A stretch of DNA of 64,000 nt from Hyparrhenia diplandra. Taxonomy: Eukaryota; Streptophyta; Magnoliopsida; Poales; Poaceae. Location of the stretch: contig JADLZK010001148.1 in assembly GCA_015847255.1 (NCBI GenBank), forward strand, positions 1 to 64,000. Direction: 5' to 3'. Of the stretch, positions 1 through 11,489 are shown one piece after another. The translations under genes were made by a program, and so were the position numbers. The notes below the pieces were generated by a model. That model was not told the DNA's origin. It worked only from the letters and a program-made list of their open reading frames with translations, and did no database searches. Positions within the stretch are counted from its first letter, which is position 1. Every line of letters starts with the position of its first letter.

Positions 1-212
1 CAAACATTACAAACTTTGATCAAGTTTATATAAAAAAGTACTAACATTTATAAGAAAAAATAAATACCTTTAGATCTGTTATGAAATATATTTTCATAAG
101 AAATTTGTTTCAAAACATGAATGCTAGTAGTTTTTGCTAGAAACTTGGTTAAATATGAAATAGTTTAACTAACACGCTTCCCACAATTGCATGTTTTTTG
201 GAACAGATGGAG
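1..212. mobile_element. 3' part of a Stowaway-like MITE, cut by the window edge
   Basis: AT-rich sequence ends in GATGGAG followed by TA, a degenerate Stowaway terminus. The other end is outside the window or lost, so family membership rests on one end and the AT-rich body. Confidence 0.4.
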
Positions 213-229
213 TACAAAGCACAATAGTA

Positions 230-465
230 CTCCCTCCGTCCACTGAGTTTGTCACCCTGGATTCCGTGCCATCTTATTCGATGCTTCGTCTTATTCAAAT
301 TTTTTGCACAAATATAATTTATTTTGTTACGACTTATTTTATCAATGAAGATACTTGAATATTGATTAATTTATTTTATGATTTGCATAAATATTTTGAA
401 TAAGACGGATGGTCAAACATGAAGTTCAAAAGTCAAAAACGACGAAGTCCATGGGACAGAGGGAG
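230..465. mobile_element. Complete Stowaway MITE (Tc1/mariner type)
   Basis: The element begins CTCCCTCCGTCC and ends in the matching inverse ACAGAGGGAG. TA dinucleotides flank it at 228-229 and 466-467, the usual Stowaway target duplication. Inner arms are also complementary (a CTTATTCAAA stretch pairs with TTGAATAAG), so a transcript would fold into a long hairpin. It has no coding capacity. It shares this inner arm sequence with the element at 34559-34797, so both are probably one subfamily. Confidence 0.85.
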
Positions 466-536
466 TACATGCCTGACATTCATGCCACGGGTTCCAACAG
501 GTGACCATTGGTCACTTCTTTAGTGTATATACAGTA

Positions 537-631
537 CTCCTTTCTCCTTTCGTCCCGTATTTCTTGTCCCTTGAAATATGTGCCCCCTCAATCCCGGCTC
601 CCGAGTGACATATAAAGAGGGACAAAGAGAG
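537..631. mobile_element. Degenerate short Stowaway-like element
   Basis: Imperfect terminal inverted sequences (TTCGTCCC near the left, GGGACAAAGAGAG at the right) sit between TA dinucleotides. At 95 bp it is much shorter than a typical Stowaway and may be an internally deleted copy. Confidence 0.35.
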
Positions 632-639
632 TATACGGT

Positions 640-1100
640 AGTATAAGATTATTTTTAGATAAACTTTTATCGAAGTTTCATTTACATTTAATAAGCAAAC
701 ATAAATGTTTTTTTATGACATGGCAACGTTTTAGAGAAAAAAAAGTTTTATGGGGACAAAACTTTGATGGCTCTCGTTTGGAGACTCAAGATGCATGAGT
801 CATCATAGAATTAGATATTTATGAAATAAAAAATAAACAATATGTTTAGAGTGATCCATATGTTTCATTCTCAGAAACAACGTTGTAGAACTTTCAATGG
901 AGAACGACCTAAAAGAAAAACTATTGCTAAGTTTAGAATCGACCTTTTTTTCGAAAGCTGCACGTACCGCATTAAGAGAAGGCGAGCCACCATTGGCCAG
1001 ATAGGTTGAGCACCACAAACATCACCGGCTTAAACGGTGGAGCTTAGGGGGTGTGTGCTAATTGAGTAAACTAGATTTGCAACTTAACGCGATGCATACA
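640..1100. other. No gene recognised
   Basis: AT-rich, with only short open frames that show no composition or motif supporting coding. Nothing else was recognised. Confidence 0.5.
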
Positions 1101-1105
1101 CCCGT

Positions 1106-1725
1106 TTAAGGCTCGTGCAATCCCACCAGGTCCTGTCTCGCCAACCGCGCCCGGCGACCCACGAGCATGGGGAACGCCGCGCGCATCACCTCCCACCCAG
1201 TAGACATGACCTCAGCACCGAAGAAATGGTGGAACTTGGTGGCGATCGTGGTGTTCGGAGTGTCAGTCACCACATGATTAGGACGCCCTTCCACTTGTTG
1301 ATGAAGACATGTTGCGCCTTCTTCACCGGCTCAGGATCCCGTTTGGCCGATTTGGCGGCCAACCGGTTGCTGCGACGTATGGACCAACGCTCGTCAACGG
1401 CCCTAGAAGTCCGGAGGCGAGGTGGAGACGCGATCAAAGGCACTTCCAACGGCAGTGTCAAGGAGTCGATCAAGCTTGTCACAGAAGCTGTTGTGTCCTG
1501 TGTAGTAATAGGCACAAGAGGAGTGGGCATCAGGCCGCCATGGTCGGTCTCCCCCTCGCGTGAGGGGAAGGCCGACCCACCAATGGACGTGGTAGTGCCA
1601 GAAGCCGCCAGCACGTCGTCGTCGGAAGAGGGCATAGGCTCCAGATTGTCGAAGACTTCATCTCCGACGTCGTGATCAGCAGCTGGCATGGTCAAAGACG
1701 TCTCCCTCGTTCTCTGATGCCACAA
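1106..1725 (-). pseudogene. Broken tail of a LINE ORF1-type (DUF4283-like) protein
   Basis: On the minus strand a 152-codon open frame (1725 to 1267) carries an acidic, Pro/Ser-rich stretch and then the basic motif RRSNRLAAK, followed by KKAQHVFINKW. The homologous reading continues in another frame (1294 to 1106) as IATKFHHFFGAE and EVMRAAFPM, so there is a frameshift near 1270-1290. The order (basic RRS.RLA patch, KAQ..L..K segment, short F..FF.A..M..... tail) is, from memory, the C-terminal end of grass non-LTR retroelement ORF1-type proteins. A second, differently diverged copy of the same module lies at 40574-41294. No poly(A) or target duplication was found here, so this is a fragment. 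It is not a host gene as far as can be seen. Confidence 0.55.
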
Positions 1726-1737
1726 CCTCTGCGAAGT

Positions 1738-2827
1738 TGAGGACGAAGCGGCGAGGGAGGCTCCGACTCCGTGGTAGGCGGACGCGCGACGAGGGACGTT
1801 TTAAGTTTATGTGGGACGTTTTAGCTCTTTGGTCGAGATTCAAATGGCTCTCCGTCTTGTTCTCGTTTCTCGAGAAGCCAAACTCTTTTAGCTTTGACCG
1901 GATATATACAAGAAAATATGAATATTTATAGTACATAATTAATGTCGAATACATTCTCATAACAAACTTATTTGGATACAAATATTGTTAATTAATTTGT
2001 CTACAAACCGAGCGAAACTTAAAAATGTTTGACCCGTACAAATAACATATGTAGCAACCCTTGTTATTTAGCTGGTAGAAACCTAGAATATTGCCGTTGA
2101 GTACACACAAAAAAAGAATCTCAAGACCCAGCAGTGGATCATCAGAGCTAGCCAAGCACAACACTAGTGCTTGGTAGTGGAGTTGTATCATAGTAGCTGC
2201 TAGCATGCATATGGTACACCATCTTGGTGTGTTGAGATTATTAGGTCGTAGGTTTCCGGCAGTGGATCAGCCAAGCAACACTAGTGTCTGCCTATTCCAA
2301 TCCATGCAAACCTAGCCCAAAATGTACGCATTCACTTCCCAGCCTGCGCATGCGTAAAGGCCCCCACCTTCCACCACCTCCACCTCCACCTGCCGTATTG
2401 CATGCGCCTGTGAGCGTTAGAGAGGCCGGCGACCGGCGCGGCGGCAGAGCGCACGGCCGGCGCCGGCAGCTAGCAGAGGCCGCGGCCGGTTTTGCCGCCG
2501 GTTTTCGAATCGATAAGATACGAACGTACTACGAACGCAAGGCATGGCCGTGCATGTGCATGCCGTCTGCATGCCTCTGCTATGCAATGAAGAGATGGAG
2601 GACCAAGAAGAGACGAGGGCACCATCGTCGTCGTCTTCAGTCGATCTACCTCCGGCTCCGATCGAGTACGTCCCACGTTAACCAGATCGAAGACATATAT
2701 GCATCATAATACCTGGGCGTGGGCGTGGGCGCGCCATTAACACCGTGGTCCGTGCGTGTGTCGTCTGTCTGTGGACTTGCACGTAATAAATTAATTAATA
2801 CGACCTTGTTATTATCGCCGCTGATAA
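1738..2827. other. No gene recognised; one GC-rich open frame of doubtful meaning
   Basis: A 141-codon plus-strand frame at 2284-2709 contains a run of prolines and basic low-complexity sequence. No domain or splice context supports it. The rest is AT-rich and without recognisable features. Confidence 0.45.
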
Positions 2828-3062
2828 GGGCGTCCGCAATGGTTAGCTATATATTTAGCTATCTAGATGTGACGTGGCAAGAAAAAAGTAAGAGAGAGTA
2901 GTCACTATCTACATGCAAATAGCTAGACTATTTCACGTAGCCTAAGAATGTGTGAGAGGAACATATGGGTCTAATAGTATAAAATAGTCTTTGATATTGT
3001 CTCTCACCTCCGCATCAGCAGACTACGTAGCTAGTACTGGCTATTACCATTGCGGACGCTCC
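2828..3062. mobile_element. MITE with terminal inverted repeat GGGCGTCCGCAATGG
   Basis: The left end GGGCGTCCGCAATGGT pairs with the right end ACCATTGCGGACGCTCC over about 16 bp. Length is about 235 bp with no coding capacity. A target duplication is not clear, so the superfamily is unassigned; the CAATGG-type ends are similar to Tourist/PIF or Mutator-derived grass MITEs. Confidence 0.6.
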
Positions 3063-3337
3063 GACCACAGATGAAGATCAATTGAAGGTGTTCACTCCTA
3101 GCTAACCAAAAACGTGCTACGTACTGTGTGCTATATGGAGTGACGCATCATGAACCCATTCCACAGGAGTAAGGAAAAGAACAACGACTACAACTTTTCA
3201 ATTAATGGTGGATCGTTGTGACCGACGAGCTGGTGGGTACGTGCGTGCATGCTTAACTTCCCATGCTGACGATAGGAAAGCAATTTGAAGGGACGAGAGA
3301 GAGAAAAGAATACGGATTACTAAACACTTCCAAATGT

Positions 3338-3473
3338 TTCAAATTGTAGTTCATTCTGGCTTTTTTAATACATTATTTTTGCTATGTACCTGTTATATCA
3401 TGTGTCTAGATACATGGTAAAAATAATATACGTACGAAAGCTACAATGAACTATAATTTGAAAATAAAGGGAG
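3338..3473. mobile_element. Stowaway-like inverted-repeat remnant
   Basis: A left arm reading CAAATTGTAGTTCATT is complementary to a right arm reading AATGAACTATAATTTG. The right end GGGAG abuts a TA. The left terminus has decayed. Confidence 0.5.
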
Positions 3474-3475
3474 TA

Positions 3476-4255
3476 CTACCAAAGAGCACTAAGCTGAATA
3501 AGAAAACATTTTTTTTTCTGACAAGGAAAATGAATGGCGCTTGTTTGTCCATCGGGAAAAAGAGGGGACAGTGGTTGGGATGATATTTCACTTCTGGTCC
3601 AATGTTTATCCGCCGTACGTTCTGATTGGGACGTGGCTAAAGGCTATTTATGTTGCCTGCAGGACGTTTCAGCACATATGTTTGATCTCACGTCGTCCTT
3701 CATCACTGCGTCATTCCTCAGTTTAATTTTGGTTGTTGCAAGGAATTTTTGCTTCTATACGACTACTACTACCTCCTTTAGAAATGGATTAATAACATCT
3801 TCATTCAATTAATTCGATCGGTCCACAAGGAGTCCAACTAAGCCCCCCAACCCCCACCCCACACACACAACAAAAAGAGTCCAACAAAAAAAATCAGGCC
3901 GATATCCATCTACTCCAATGTCGTACATGCTAATACAATCTAATCTAGTCCAGTCCAGTACATGCATGCAAATATCCAATCTAGCCGGAAATAATCTGTA
4001 CAAACTCACACTGCTCAGCCCGGTTGGGGAGCCACTCCCAAAAAAATCAATCCCACAACGACGTGCGGCGAGGGAGCCACTCCACATAATGTGTGTCGTG
4101 GGATGTCGTTCTCTACAACACCAATGCACAACGCCTACGTGGATGGCTCTCTTCTAGGTTGCGGCCCATCCATCCTTGGTGGCGCCTTCATCGAGCTCCT
4201 CCCTCCGCTCTCGTGACCTCATCACTAGCTAGCCACCCTTCGGCCCATTGATAAC
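3476..4255. other. No gene recognised
   Basis: Overlapping short open frames occur on both strands but none has a recognisable domain, and composition shifts from AT-rich to mixed. No repeat structure was identified. Confidence 0.45.
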
Positions 4256-4880
4256 TTTCTTTAGTTCCGGTTGGTGTTACAGACCTGGACTAAAGGTCTG
4301 CTATGGATTAGTTCAAGAGTAAGAGCAGCTCCAGTGTGAAGGAAAAAGCGAACTGTTTTCATCGAACCGTCAACACTATAGCTACCGAACCATGGCTGTT
4401 AGAAGCAAAGTTCGCACTTTGCAGACGATTGGAACCGTGCCGCATAAAATAATATATCTTGCCTTTACTCACACCATGTCTATGACTACGGATGAAAGCA
4501 AGTGAGAGTGGACAGAGGAGAGAGAGTATACTTTTACTATTGTTACATGGGACACAAAATCAATGCATACACTAGAGGTAGCGAACCGTGTTTTGTGTTC
4601 GGTTGCTGCTACAGCCCACGGTTCGCTCAACGCTGGAGCTGCCCTAAAGCATCTCATCCATGGTTGCATGTGTTGCGTAGGTGGGGTCAAAAGTACGCGT
4701 GAGGCAATGCATAAGTTCAAGTCCCATAAATCACAAAGGATGCGAGGTTGTGCCAATTATTTTTTGTATCATAGGAGACCTTTACTCCTGGTTATCCAAC
4801 CAGGACTAAAGTGTTACTTCCGGTTGGGAGACAACTGTGACTACAAGGCCTTGGCGGTATTGAAGCCACGTTATGCACTA
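4256..4880. mobile_element. CACTA-like remnant interrupted by a MITE
   Basis: TTTAGTTCCGGTTGGTG followed by a near-inverse GGACTAAAGG at the left, and CCAACCAGGACTAAAG plus TTCCGGTTGG at 4795-4825, are the palindromic subterminal repeats I associate with rice CACTA (En/Spm) elements. The two blocks are separated by the MITE at 4323-4644. No transposase is present and the ends are not defined. Confidence 0.4.
4323..4644. mobile_element. Tourist/PIF-like MITE with TAA target duplication
   Basis: The termini GAGCAGCTCCAGTG and CGCTGGAGCTGCCC are imperfect inverted repeats. TAA flanks the element on both sides (4320-4322 and 4645-4647), typical of PIF/Harbinger-derived Tourist MITEs. The body contains inverted GCGAACCGTG-like motifs and no open frame. 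Confidence 0.75.
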
Positions 4881-5248
4881 GTGGTAGTAGCCTCCTGTTA
4901 ATTATAAGCACTACATATGAAAAGACAACTATATTCATATAATATGTAATTACTGAGTGTCGATTTCAGCATATATATGTGTGTTGCCAAACAAAAGGAG
5001 ACCATGTTTCTTTTGGCAGAAGCTAAAGTAAACAGCCAAGATTGCTTGTGGGGATCAATTGTGTCCAACTAACATAGATAAGCTGAGATAGATTGCAGTA
5101 GCTAAAGAGTGATGCCATTTTGTGCCTGTTTGTATTGGCTAAGGCCTAAGGCTAACTATTAGGTGTAGCTAAAAATTTGCCAGCTGAGTCAATCCATGTT
5201 TAGATTTCGCCTCTTACTTATTTTATCTTCTAATCACTACAAGCTGGT
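4881..5248. other. No gene recognised
   Basis: AT-rich unique-looking sequence with no recognised coding or repeat signal. Confidence 0.45.
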
Positions 5249-5475
5249 ACTACCCCTGTGTGCCGAAAATACAATCCTAGCTGCATTCTTTGTTGCAGCA
5301 GATAAAGTTTGATCAAATATATAGATAAAAATATTAATATTTATAATACTAAATAAGTATAATATTAAAATATATCATGACAAATCTAATCATATTTATT
5401 TAATATTATAAGTATTGATATTTTTATATAGGTATAGTTAGTTAAACTTAAGATAGTTTCACTCAGCAGTATTTG
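5249..5475. mobile_element. Degenerate Stowaway-like AT-rich hairpin
   Basis: Complementary AT-rich halves (for example AATATTAATATTTATAATAC against TATTATAAGTATTGATATT) lie between decayed ends. No intact terminal repeat or TA pair can be fixed. Confidence 0.4.
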
Positions 5476-5521
5476 TATGGGCATTAGTATCAAGCATGCC
5501 GTTATATATAGCGAGAAAATG

Positions 5522-5700
5522 CTCCCTCCGTCCAAAAAAAAATGCAATTTTGCAGTCGACTAAATTTATATAAAAAAGTTCAAATATTTATTGTACAAAA
5601 TAAGTATTGTTAGATTAGTTAATAGTTATAAAATATATTTATATGGAGTATAAATACCAATACTATTTGTTATAAATTTAGTTAAATTTTAGCTAGAATG
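5522..5700. mobile_element. 5' portion of a Stowaway MITE
   Basis: The start CTCCCTCCGTCC is canonical and is followed by the AT-rich Stowaway body, but the matching right end is absent. The break lies just before the 28-bp direct repeat at 5712. Confidence 0.55.
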
Positions 5701-6189
5701 ATCGACCTGATACTGTAGTTGTATTCTTTCTCGTTTAGTCCTTTGTTGCGAACACATGGTTGATTTAGGTCGCATGTGTTTAGTTTTGTGATGTAGTGAT
5801 TGTCAACAAATCAACATTCTCCTTCTATTTTCTTTTATCTTTTATGCTTGGCTATGTTCACCGGCATACGTGGAGTGTGTCGAAGACGTATCTCTTGGTT
5901 CGTGTTGTGCAGGTGTGGAGCTCGGAGATGGTAGCTGACGGCGAGGTGAAGGGGCCAAGGAGGACGTGTCGGGCCGACGGACCGCGGAGGTGAAGGACGG
6001 ACGTGAGGCTTGGACCGAGGGACCGGATCGCCGGGTGGCTAGCCATGGTGGCTGACATCTGGGACATCGACGAATGCAAGAGGACGTGGGCGGGACCGTG
6101 TCGATCGGGTCAAGACGGCGGCGCGTGCGGCAGAGCGGGGAGCTCGGATGACTTGGCGACTCGGGCGGTCAAGACGGCGGTGACACGTG

Positions 6190-6335
6190 TCGAGGAGGTT
6201 TGGTGGTTTGTCCTCAAAACCATCGGTGCGGGTTTCGTGGTTTGGGCCTCAAAACCACGGGCGCGGGTTTGGTGGTTTGGGCCTCAAAACCATCGGCGGG
6301 TTTCACGGGTTTGGGCCTCAAAACCCGGGTGGACG
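6190..6335. repeat. About four tandem copies of a 40-45 bp hairpin unit
   Basis: The unit centres on GGTTTGGGCCTCAAAACC, itself a near palindrome, followed by a variable CGGGCGCGGGTTT-like spacer. Copies fall near 6205, 6243, 6273 and 6305. All three plus-strand frames stay open through the array because the period is not a strict multiple of three; that openness is not evidence for coding. Confidence 0.7.
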
Positions 6336-6510
6336 TTCCGTGGGCGGAAGGGACGGCGCGTGGCGGCATCCGGGAGATTGCGTGGAGCAAGGCTGCAGAT
6401 GAGGAGGCGCGGTGGCCGCCGGATCAAAAAAATTAACCGAGTCGACCAAAATAGCCCTAGGGTTAATGGTTTGGCTCATATGTATCGAAGGGCAAAATAG
6501 GGATGAAAAA

Positions 6511-6530
6511 TAAGGACTATATATAGAGGA
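6511..6530 (+). promoter_or_regulatory. TATA-box-like site inside the bracketed segment
   Basis: GACTATATATAGAGG matches the plant TATA context and is followed by a pyrimidine-rich leader (CCTCCCCTCTTTGCCTCTC). It could be the promoter of the unclassified element. No downstream coding region is recognisable. Confidence 0.35.
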
Positions 6531-8126
6531 TGGCAGCCATCCTCCCCTCTTTGCCTCTCTTATTTTCGTTTTTATTTTTTTCCTCTTCTTTAGGGTTCTT
6601 GTTTAGAGGTCCAAGAACCAAAATTTGTGTGGATTTGTGCTGTGATTTTCGTTCGTAGGAAGAGTGGCCCTAAGTCCACTCATGCCCTCCGGGATTTTTC
6701 ATATGGAGCTGTGATTTTTGTCTCTGTGATTTTCGTCCTCCTGTGTTCTTGTTTTCCCCTCTTCCGTTCATGCTCGAATTTCTTTGATTCACGGATTTTC
6801 AGTTGATCTCGAGCATCAATCTCCTAGCAGCAGCTTTGTATCCCTGTCTTGAATCGATGTGCAGAGTTTGAGAGCATGTGGTTCTGTTTTCTATGAGTTA
6901 CTCGATTTTTCGGATCTGAGAGGCTCCATGTTCTCTGACAAGAATGAGCCCGGCGGCGGCGCTAACAGCAGCGGGCTATCCTGAGCAGCGTGTGCCCTGC
7001 AGTGCTCTCGCTTATTGTTGTTAGCTGGATAGCTGGAAGGCAATTTCTTTTGTTCGATTCTCTCTCTATTTGTGTTGTGCAGATCAGCAACCGGCTCTCA
7101 CATCGAGTTCGTCAGGCAGCCTGCAGCAGAGCTTCTCGACAACAAGTAACAGCGCTGGCGGTCACCATCCTCGAGCAGGCACTTGTCCATGGGGATCCCA
7201 TCAGGATTGCTGCTCTCCGGCATCGAGTGCCTCTAGCGTCCTGCATCAACATCTCATCAGGTTGTAGCTTGTCAACTCACTCTCTGCAGCTTACCCGAGA
7301 TACATAGCAGGCACAATCGGCAAGTGGAGTAAATCAAGTTCACTTCGTAACTCCATTTTCTTGCACCTGTGGTTTAGTATTTCTAGCATTCATGACCTGA
7401 TCATTAGAGCTTTATTTTATTACCTTGGTTAGAGTACCATCCACGTTGTGCAAATTCTCTTGCTCGCCATACTGTGATTCATCTCTGCAGGTTCATGTTG
7501 AGAGCTCGCTACTGGTATGCATGCTGTCCAGCAGGGATGGTTAGCTTGCGCTCATTTTCTGTCAGCTAGGCATGTGCAGTGTTTGCGTTTGAGAGAATTT
7601 CGTTTCATCAGCAGCAGCTCGTTCTTTTGCTAGCCTAAAATTTCCGGCTTGTTCTTTTGTCCGCAGCTTGCCCGTTTGTGCTCCAATTTGAGTTCCGATT
7701 TTTACGATGACATTCTATTGATCCGAGGAATTCTTCTAAGTACTCTCGCCACAAGTTGGCGTTGGTATTTTAGTTTCGAGAACTCACTTCTTCTCTATAG
7801 AAGTCGAAAGTGACTCTTTTTCAGTCCTCCCGGTTCGATCTTTGCCGCGATCGGCGCGGTGTGCGACAGTTTTGAGGTGTCCCGCTGTGTTCCTAGGGAA
7901 CATCCACCCAACCACTTGGGTCGTGGACATCTCGGTCTTCTCTTTGCTCGTGACACCTTGCTACCAGTTAGCACGTGTGTTACTCGCCTCTCGCTTGAGT
8001 TTTTTTTTTGAGGTTGGGGGTTGAGCCGATGACCCGAAATTGAAAAAGGAAAATTGAGGCTCCCATTCACCCCCTCCGGTCGCCGTTTCGGTCCTTCAAC
8101 TGTAGTTGTATTCTTTCTCGTGTAGT

Positions 8127-11100
8127 ACTGCAGGAGTAATTAGCAAACAGCTAGCTGGCTTGATGCCCTACCAAATTGCAGACAAAAGGTAGGACTTGGG
8201 ATATCCGACGACTGCCCAATCAAATGATCAATCACACTTACTGTCCACTGACCAAGTTGTTGGCAAAAGGGAACCATGCATGAGGTACATTTGGGATGTT
8301 AGCTTAAGCCAACCAACACTGCGGTAGGTGCCTCCAGTTATGTTCTCCAGTTCTCCAGGAAAGCCAAAAAAACTAAAGCAAGCTCTCCAGCAAAGAGATC
8401 TCGAATTACAATCATATCAGGCAGCGCATGGCAATGCCATGAACTCACTCCCCTACACGGCTTTTGGCATGCAGAACAACAAGCAAGCTGCAGCCGATTC
8501 CTCAAACAAACCAAACAGGCTCGTACGCAAAGAGAGGGCAGCACATTGCAAGATGAAGAAACTGACAGCAAGTAAATAAAAACGGGTAAAAAAGATCGAG
8601 TAGCTTGTGTAGTCGTATTTACCCGTTGTTATTGTGGTGGATCTCCGAGCAGTGCTGTGTCTGTCCACTCACCCCACCATGAACTGCTGCTGGTAGGGAA
8701 TATATCAAATGCGAGCGAGCAGAGTATTTCCATAAGAGGCCAATCCACGGGTACCTTGTAGGTCCTTGCTTGCTCCTTTTCTTGCCTCTCGCTCGCCTCG
8801 CGTACTAGTAATAGTGTACTCCCTCTCTCTCCTCGATCTGTCTGCCCTTGAGGGTACTGTCAGGGTGTGGCTGCAGCCCGAAGTTACTGCTCATCAATCA
8901 CGCCACCTTTCTTGCTTCAGAGCATGACGAAACAGTCACTTCAATCCCCTACAGTTTTGTTCCCCGGCCTTTGCTTGCTTGCACGCCTGCAAGTACAGAA
9001 GCTACTACCAGTTTAACAATACTCCTAATTTGTTATTAATCTCACAAAGTGTAGTATTCATTTGGCTAGGGTCTGTGATTGGAACATTGTGTGTTGCAGT
9101 TACATTGATGAATCATGAGTGGCAGGAAACTAGGTGGTGCTTTAGAGTGTGAGAGTGGAAAGTAATTCGAAAAAAAAAAGAGAATCCTATAGAACGACAA
9201 GTACTGTGAAACAAAACAGAGGGGTAGTTAGCACCCCGGCAGAAAATAACTGTCAAAATCATTGTCAGAAGAACCATACGCTGAGGACATTTCCATTTGG
9301 ACCAACATTTGTTAACCTGTAAAAACTAAGCTCACAACATATCTGAAAAACTGTATGTCATGTTTTCATCAGGACCAACATTTGTTAATTAACCTGATTT
9401 AGTAGGCTCTCCATCAGAAGCACAACGTGGAGAGGACCAGCGGAGGAGGCAACAGTTTGCCAGGCACTTATTATACAGGAGAGCAGCGCGCCTTTAAAAG
9501 CTCCCGTGCCCGCGAGAGGCGGGAATCAAATACTGCGTGGGAGGACTGGGAACTAGCCAACGCAACAGTACTGAGGCCCTCCCTTTATGCTTGCCCACCA
9601 AACCCAATGTAGCACATGTGTGCATTTGGTTGGAACGAACAAAGTTAGATTCAGGACTACGGACTATGCTTGGTACCTGGTTCAGCAGATGCATGCAAAA
9701 GTTTAATCGATCCAAAGTCTCGAGTCAGAAACATTGCACAACCCCCACAGCACTTGCCAACCTTGAACAGAGGAAATATGTAGCCTGAAATGATGTTACG
9801 CATTTTAGATCAGTTGATTCAGCTGCAAGTAGATAGCCATCGAGTATTAAACTTATTGTTTAAATTAGCTGCATTATAGTTAACATTTCCTTCAGACATT
9901 GGACAGATCATTAGCTTAACATGAGTTACAAAGTCAAAATGAAAAAAACAAGCTGAATCATGGCGATTCTTTTTTTTTTTTTTTTACGATACACAACAAT
10001 AAACTGAAATGAGAGCCACAAGGAAAGCTGAATAAAGGAGAAAATTATACCAAGTTTTCTAGCTGTAGCTATTGTTCAGTAGAGGGAAAATTTCTTTCTT
10101 TCTTTCTTTGCTCTATGGATAACCAAAGCAAAGTTTTTTGGTTGAGGAAACGCTTGCAGCTCAACATGGGTTCTTTCATTTCAGGAACTGATAAATAAAG
10201 ATGACAAATAAAGCACATGCATCGTAATATGTTAAGCAAATGAATTGTGGAAAAACTCTAATACAGATACCATCTCGAGGAGTCACAACTACACTCAAGA
10301 GAAATGATGGTTAGATATTTTGGTACTCGGAGTCACAGATACCTCACTGTCAGCGAACCATGGAACTGAAGACATACCCATCGAAAGTACAGTGTGACTG
10401 GCCAGCATTGTTGTCCCCTGTAATGGAGTTGACACCAAACCATCAGATTCAGAAACCAAACCATCAGATTCAGAAAATGACACGCCATGACAGTTGCCAC
10501 TCTACCCTTAGATGTATCCTTTTCTATGAAAGGAGACATATAGCCCACCCATTGCCATTTTTCTTTCAAACTGTGCTGGATCTTGGAACCAGCATTTCCC
10601 GCTTTCCAGGGCAGCACTCATTGGAGCTCTCACGTGGTGTGTTGGACCAATATCTTTCAGCAAAATAGTTTGAGGCCTGACACGCATTTGCAACCACCAG
10701 CATGAGTACTATGTCTTGCACAAAAGAGAAACAAATTTGTCACAGAAAACAAAGGAACACCTTAAATGTTTTTGAAAACTCCTATTCAAACGAGAAGGTT
10801 TGACTGGCCTGCAGTTAATCCCCCCTACTGTATTTCTTTTTTGATTTCTTTCACTTTCTAAGATCATGAGATATAGAATTCAGGGCCTTCTCTGTTTCCT
10901 CTTATGTCTGATCTAGTCCACAACTGTGACATCTGCAAAACTTACTGAATGAGATTTTAGTTACCCCGTCATTGTGTACTGACATGCAACCAAGCATGAA
11001 TTAGACACATTAATGAAGATGATGCACATTTCAATCAGTATGTCTTGTGGAAAGTACCAAATTACACTGGAGCAGCACTATGCCCTTTGAACTAGTTACA

Positions 11101-11482
11101 GATTATAATAAACATGCCAAATGGAAACATGTTTTTTCAACTTTTCAGGTCCTCTCATGTCGGGGAACCTCCACATCCTACAGGGCATCAATAGAGGGCA
11201 GCAGCCAGGGAAGAAGTGACAAAGAGCACAATGAACACAGTTTGGGAGTACCAAAAAGTACGTAGGAATATGTTCCTGTTTTTTCTTTTTTGGATTCGAT
11301 GAACAGGGATAAATTTCTCATGTCCATGAATAACTGACAGAAACACAGAAGTGAAAATTAGTGCTTGTACTCGTAGTACATCGCATACCCTTTTATCAGC
11401 AATAAACTCTAAGATTCTGAAAGATGGATGCATCAACAATCAGATTGGGGTATCTTACTCTTAGTGATTGTTATATTTTAAT
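8127..11482. other. No confident gene; possible decayed transcription unit
   Basis: Several 60-100 codon frames exist on both strands (for example minus 10693-10508 and plus 8328-8579) but none shows a domain, and the opposite frames are equally open. A 21-bp motif is repeated directly around 10435-10475. A CTTT microsatellite occurs at 10090-10110 and a T-run at 9969-9986. A minus-strand gene whose intron received the LINE at 11.5 kb cannot be excluded. Confidence 0.4.
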
Positions 11483-11489
11483 AAGGACA

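Larger units (their letters stand above)
5712..8126. mobile_element. Unclassified segment bracketed by 28-bp direct repeats
   Basis: The 28 bases at 5712-5739 recur at 8099-8126 with one mismatch, bracketing about 2.36 kb of more GC-rich DNA. The interior contains a TATA-like site, a hairpin tandem repeat and a CCTCCGG-rich right end. No transposase or reverse transcriptase frame is visible. The direct repeat is longer than normal LTR or DNA-transposon target duplications, and no poly(A) abuts it, so LINE-style insertion is not supported. A decayed LTR-element derivative or an insertion by end-joining with a copied filler are both possible. Confidence 0.4.

Noticed and set aside
2284..2709. 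A 141-codon frame with a polyproline stretch.
   Set aside because: No start context, domain or splice structure; the opposite strand is also open.
4660..4740. A possible tRNA-derived element (AAGTTCAAGTCCC, B-box like).
   Set aside because: No matching A box at the right spacing and no cloverleaf; too weak beside the MITE and CACTA remnants.
6190..6335. A CRISPR-like repeat-spacer pattern.
   Set aside because: This is plant nuclear DNA, units are few and unequal, spacers are not unique and there are no cas genes.
6003..6500. A 165-codon frame and overlapping frames through the 6.2-kb repeats.
   Set aside because: All three frames are open through the same tandem hairpin repeat; openness comes from the repeat sequence.
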